DNA of 22,701 bases from assembly GCA_022798855.1 (NCBI GenBank), contig JAAWNI010000011.1, positions 1 through 22,701 on the forward strand. The letters run 5' to 3'. Origin of the DNA: Lawsonibacter sp. (GTDB taxonomy: Bacteria; Bacillota; Clostridia; Oscillospirales; Oscillospiraceae). The translations under genes and the position numbers were made by a program. Positions 20,191-22,701 of this stretch are shown here, piece by piece (within the stretch, counting starts at the first letter, position 1; the number at the start of each line of letters is the position of its first letter). Under the pieces are notes generated by a model. It had not been told where the DNA came from. It did no database searches and saw only the letters and a list, made by a program, of their open reading frames with translations.

Positions 20191-22319
20191 TGGGCCAGCC
20201 CTCCCGCCACGGGGGCCTCAAGCCCCTCGATGAGGTGGGCCACCTTCTGATAGACCGGGCTCTGTTTCAGCGCCGCCACCGCCGGGTCCTCCGGGTCGTA
20301 GGCGGCCAGGAGGGTCCGCACCTGGCCGGCCAGGGCCAGCAGCTCCTGGGAGGCGGAGGGCCCGAGCTGCGGGGTGTGCTCCGTCAGGAATTCCACCATG
20401 ATCTTCATCTCGGGGCAGGACTCCAGACCGGCCCGGAGAAGCTTCACATACCCCATGTTGTCCCCGGACTCCAGCGCCTGGAAGGCCCTGCCGGCATACC
20501 AGCCGAACCGGTACACCGGGGGCAGCACCTCAATATTTTCCTCCCGCAGCACCTCCGGGGTGTAGCAGCGGGAGACGTACCCGCCCGCCGCCTTGGCAAA
20601 GGCTTCCGCCAGGGCCATGCCCTGCTCCTGGTCGGTCCAGTCGAAGGCCCGCACGGCGGCGAAGGCCATGCTCTTGGCCCAGGCCAGCTCCCGCCAGCTT
20701 CCGGAGCGCCCCGCCCCCTGGCAGGCCACGCGGAAAAACCGCTCCTTGTACTGGGACAGGCGCTTGGCGATGCGGTCCATCTCCTCGATGCGGACGTTCC
20801 CCGCCGGGGGCGGGAAGGCCGCGCCATGCTCCAGGGCGTGGATGAGGGCGGACACCGAGAAGTCCCCCCAATTTTTCACCATGCCCAGCAGCCTGTCCAG
20901 CTCCTGGACGCCCTCCGCCTCCATGACGGCGGCGGCGGTGCCAACCTCACACTGGCCGGCCAGGGGGGTGTAGAGCGTGTAGCTGCAGCGGTGGAAGTCC
21001 TCCCGGGCGGCTTCCTTCTCCCGGACGTCGGGGCCGAAGGCCAGGGGCGCGGTCTGCAAAAAGGCGTCCATCAGCTCCTCCGCCCGCTTCCCGTCCGGTT
21101 CGCTGGTAATCCGCTGATAGAGGCGGAGGATGGCGGGGGCGGTGTCCTGGCCGGTGGACACCTGGCACTCCTGGAGGTTCTTGAGGGTTTCGCCCACCAG
21201 ATTCCCGGTCAGCACCTCCACCTTTTCCAGGAACTCCACCGCCCGGGCAGGCTGGCCCTCCTCCCGGCAGGCCACGGCCATTCCGGTGAGCATCTTCTGC
21301 CGCCACTGGTGGGACGCCCCCAGGAGGGTGCTCACCCGCAGGGCCACCTGGTCCCCCCGGCCTGCGTCGTAGTCCTCAATGGCGGCCATGTACATCTCGC
21401 CCCAGGGGATGCATTCCTTATACTGCTTGTTCTCCCAGCAGCGGATGAAGGCCAGAAAGGCGATGTCAATCCGGGAATAGAAGGAATCCGGGAACAGCTC
21501 CACACCCCGGGCGGTCCACTCCTCCTCCTCCGGGAGGTTGTGGTTCCGGGCGGCCAGCACGGCATAACGAAAGATCGGCGGGCCGAAGGCACGCCAGCCC
21601 TCCTTTTTTCCCTCCACCGCCGCCAGCCCCCGGCGGACGTAGTCCAAATGCTGGGGGTCGGGGCGGCTGCTCTCGATGTATTGCAGCAGGGTCCGGACAT
21701 TATCCGGGTCCTCCTTCAACAGCTCCTCCAAAAGGGCCTGGTTGCGCTGGCGCTTGGCCTTGCCTGCGTCTTCATTCAGGCCGACGTAGCCGTCGTGGTG
21801 GAGGATGGTGTGGGACAGCGTTTTATTGACAAAACCATCGTCAGGCCCCCGCCACATCTCATGGACCGCCCCCTCGTAGCGAATCCCAGTGGACATGCGC
21901 AGGATGCGGATGGTCAAAAAGTCATTATAGTCGTCAAAATTGTCGATCTCCCCATAGTTTCGGACTACCACGGTACAGACATCCAGGTCCTTTCGGTTAT
22001 TGGAGCGCAGGAAGGAGGACAGCTCCTTCACGTCAGAATCCAGCCACTCGTCGGCGTCCAAGGTGAGGTACCAACGGCCGGAGCAGCGGTCCATCACGGC
22101 GTTCCGGGCGGCGGAAAAGTCGTTGATCCAGGGGAAGTCAAAGACGACGTCGGCGTATTTTTCGGCGATTTCCCGGCTGCCGTCGTCGGAGCCGGTGTCC
22201 GCCACGACCAGCTCGCAGGGCACCGCCTCCCGCAGGGGGGCCAGGGAGCTCAAACACCGCTCCAGACAGCGGATTTCATTCTTGAAAATAATTCCAATAG
22301 ACAACAAAGGCTTTGGCAT
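20187..22319 (-). CDS. GT2 glycosyltransferase with C-terminal repeat region (710 aa)
   Basis: The N-terminal 230 residues form a GT-A family 2 catalytic domain: LSIGIIFKNEIRCLERCLSS, VVADTGSDDGSREIAEKYAD (39-58), RWYLTLDADEW (82-92, DxD site) and a gating VHEMW. The remaining 480 residues are helical and rich in Ala/Glu/Leu. They resemble TPR-like repeats (for example EEEWTARGVELFPDSFYSRI and ALESGDNMGYVKLLRAGLES), which often grip a protein substrate. Proteins of this layout are frequent next to flagellin genes. The start is set by CATAGGAGG; the frame extends further upstream only into repeat DNA. It is the first gene after flagellin, 207 bases beyond it, and its stop overlaps rfbF by 4 bases. 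Confidence 0.87.
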   Translation of the reverse strand: MPKPLLSIGIIFKNEIRCLERCLSSLAPLREAVPCELVVADTGSDDGSREIAEKYADVVFDFPWINDFSAARNAVMDRCSGRWYLTLDADEWLDSDVKELSSFLRSNNRKDLDVCTVVVRNYGEIDNFDDYNDFLTIRILRMSTGIRYEGAVHEMWRGPDDGFVNKTLSHTILHHDGYVGLNEDAGKAKRQRNQALLEELLKEDPDNVRTLLQYIESSRPDPQHLDYVRRGLAAVEGKKEGWRAFGPPIFRYAVLAARNHNLPEEEEWTARGVELFPDSFYSRIDIAFLAFIRCWENKQYKECIPWGEMYMAAIEDYDAGRGDQVALRVSTLLGASHQWRQKMLTGMAVACREEGQPARAVEFLEKVEVLTGNLVGETLKNLQECQVSTGQDTAPAILRLYQRITSEPDGKRAEELMDAFLQTAPLAFGPDVREKEAAREDFHRCSYTLYTPLAGQCEVGTAAAVMEAEGVQELDRLLGMVKNWGDFSVSALIHALEHGAAFPPPAGNVRIEEMDRIAKRLSQYKERFFRVACQGAGRSGSWRELAWAKSMAFAAVRAFDWTDQEQGMALAEAFAKAAGGYVSRCYTPEVLREENIEVLPPVYRFGWYAGRAFQALESGDNMGYVKLLRAGLESCPEMKIMVEFLTEHTPQLGPSASQELLALAGQVRTLLAAYDPEDPAVAALKQSPVYQKVAHLIEGLEAPVAGGLAQ

Positions 22320-22334
22320 GGCTGTTCCTCCTAT

Positions 22335-22399
22335 GTAGGGGCGGGTATTACCCGCCCGTGCAAACAATCATCATTTGGGCGGATGATATCCGCCCCTGC
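22335..22399. repeat. Palindromic intergenic repeat, 65 bp
   Basis: Ends GTAGGGGCGG (22335-22344) and CCGCCCCTGC (22390-22399) are inverted copies with one mismatch. Inside are two near-perfect palindromes, GGGCGGGTATTACCCGCCC (22339-22357) and GGGCGGAT/ATCCGCCC (22377-22395). It shares its end motif with the block at 8774-9125. It lies in the leader of the glycosyltransferase operon. Confidence 0.65.
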
Positions 22400-22412
22400 G
22401 GCAAGACAAATC

Positions 22413-22459
22413 GGGGCAATCGGGAAAAAGGAAGAGCTTTCCGCTTTCCCGATTGTCCC
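22413..22459. repeat. Inverted repeat upstream of the sugar operon
   Basis: GGGGCAATCGGGAAA (22413-22427) pairs with TTTCCCGATTGTCCC (22445-22459), with one G-U. A smaller GGAA/TTCC stem lies inside. No strong promoter for the operon is visible between 22320 and 22470. Confidence 0.5.
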
Positions 22460-22470
22460 ACATGGAAACA

Positions 22471-22494
22471 GGGGCCGGGCACAGGCCCGGCCCC
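22471..22494 (-). terminator. Probable terminator of the flagellin gene
   Basis: GGGGCCGGGC (22471-22480) pairs perfectly with GCCCGGCCCC (22485-22494) around a 4-base loop, 32 bases past the flagellin stop. On the minus strand only TGTTT follows, so termination may be partial and let transcription continue into the sugar genes. Confidence 0.6.
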
Positions 22495-22526
22495 CATAAT
22501 GGTCGATACGGAATCGCGCGCGGGGA

Positions 22527-22701
22527 TTAACCCAGCAGCTGGAGCACGCCCTGGGGCACCTGGTTGGCCTGGGCCAGCATGGCCTGGGCGGACTGAACCA
22601 GAATGTTGTTCTTGACGTAGCTCATCATTTCCTCGGCCACATCGGTGTCGCGGATGGTGGACTCGGCGTCCTGGATGTTCTCGGCCATCACGGACAGGTT
22701 G
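22527..22701 (-). CDS. Flagellin, C-terminal 58 residues (partial)
   Basis: Only the 3' end is in the window. Translation gives NLSVMAENIQDAESTIRDTD, VAEEMMSYVKNNILVQSAQA and MLAQANQVPQGVLQLLG, which is the flagellin C-terminal helix of the D0/D1 core (SRI.D.D.A.E...Y.K..IL.QA...MLAQAN). This region packs filament monomers together. The gene is most likely hag/fliC; the upstream part is outside the window. Its position shows the organism is flagellated and that the sugar cluster lies immediately downstream on the same strand. Confidence 0.96.
   Translation of the reverse strand, partial: NLSVMAENIQDAESTIRDTDVAEEMMSYVKNNILVQSAQAMLAQANQVPQGVLQLLG

Noticed and set aside
20190..22499. A 769-codon plus-strand frame opposite the glycosyltransferase
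   Set aside because: Same cause: antisense of a high-GC gene, with low-complexity product and no ribosome binding site.
1..22701. CRISPR array, tRNA, rRNA, integrase or transposase genes
   Set aside because: No regularly spaced direct repeats, no cloverleaf with CCA-type acceptor that I could fold, no conserved 16S/23S strings and no recombinase motifs were found. The repeats present are palindromic, not CRISPR-like.

Overview
The window looks like a chromosomal segment of a GC-rich, flagellated, gut-type Firmicute, most likely in the Oscillospiraceae (Flavonifractor / Intestinimonas / Oscillibacter-like). The evidence is family-level: strong AGGAGG ribosome binding sites, sigma-A promoters, an S21 gene ending in a classic terminator, an SLH-domain surface protein, the XpaC/TelA pair, DUF3842, a CFI-box C-terminal module, and a flagellin C-terminus at the right edge. 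I cannot name the species.

Left part (1-5200). A ParB-fold protein and a metallophosphoesterase overlap by 4 bases and end in a clean terminator. An orphan small protein follows, then a 425-base gap holding a long hairpin and the rpsU promoter, then rpsU with its terminator. A 104-bp element with terminal inverted repeats separates rpsU from two minus-strand genes: an SLH/Ig-like surface protein and a double OB-fold SSB-like protein.

Middle (5183-11485). A minus-strand operon-like series runs xpaC, two small membrane proteins, telA, a hypothetical protein and a TPM-domain membrane protein with a Gly-rich tail, closed by a terminator. A 352-bp block of palindromic repeats lies between xpaC and the rest. 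xpaC and a patatin-like phospholipase are divergent, each with a readable promoter. A small minus-strand gene and a DUF3842 gene follow, also divergent.

11627-12726. A strong promoter makes a leader of about 225 nt that ends in an intrinsic terminator, just ahead of a gene with an Ig-like N-terminal domain and a CFI-box C-terminal module. A leader segment can pair either with a mid-leader strand or with the 5' arm of the terminator. This is the architecture of a transcription attenuator, and I consider it the best candidate here for an undescribed element.

Right part (12742-22701, all minus strand). Next to flagellin is a tightly packed sugar-modification operon: a GT2-repeat glycosyltransferase, RfbF, RfbG, a GT2-methyltransferase fusion, a hexapeptide acyltransferase fusion, an RfbC-like 3,5-epimerase, a short-chain dehydrogenase-type reductase/epimerase and a TylCIII-like C-methyltransferase. 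Together these could make a CDP-linked, C-methyl-branched 6-deoxyhexose and attach it, plausibly to flagellin. No RfbH-type 3-dehydratase is visible, so a 3,6-dideoxy sugar is not expected from these genes alone.
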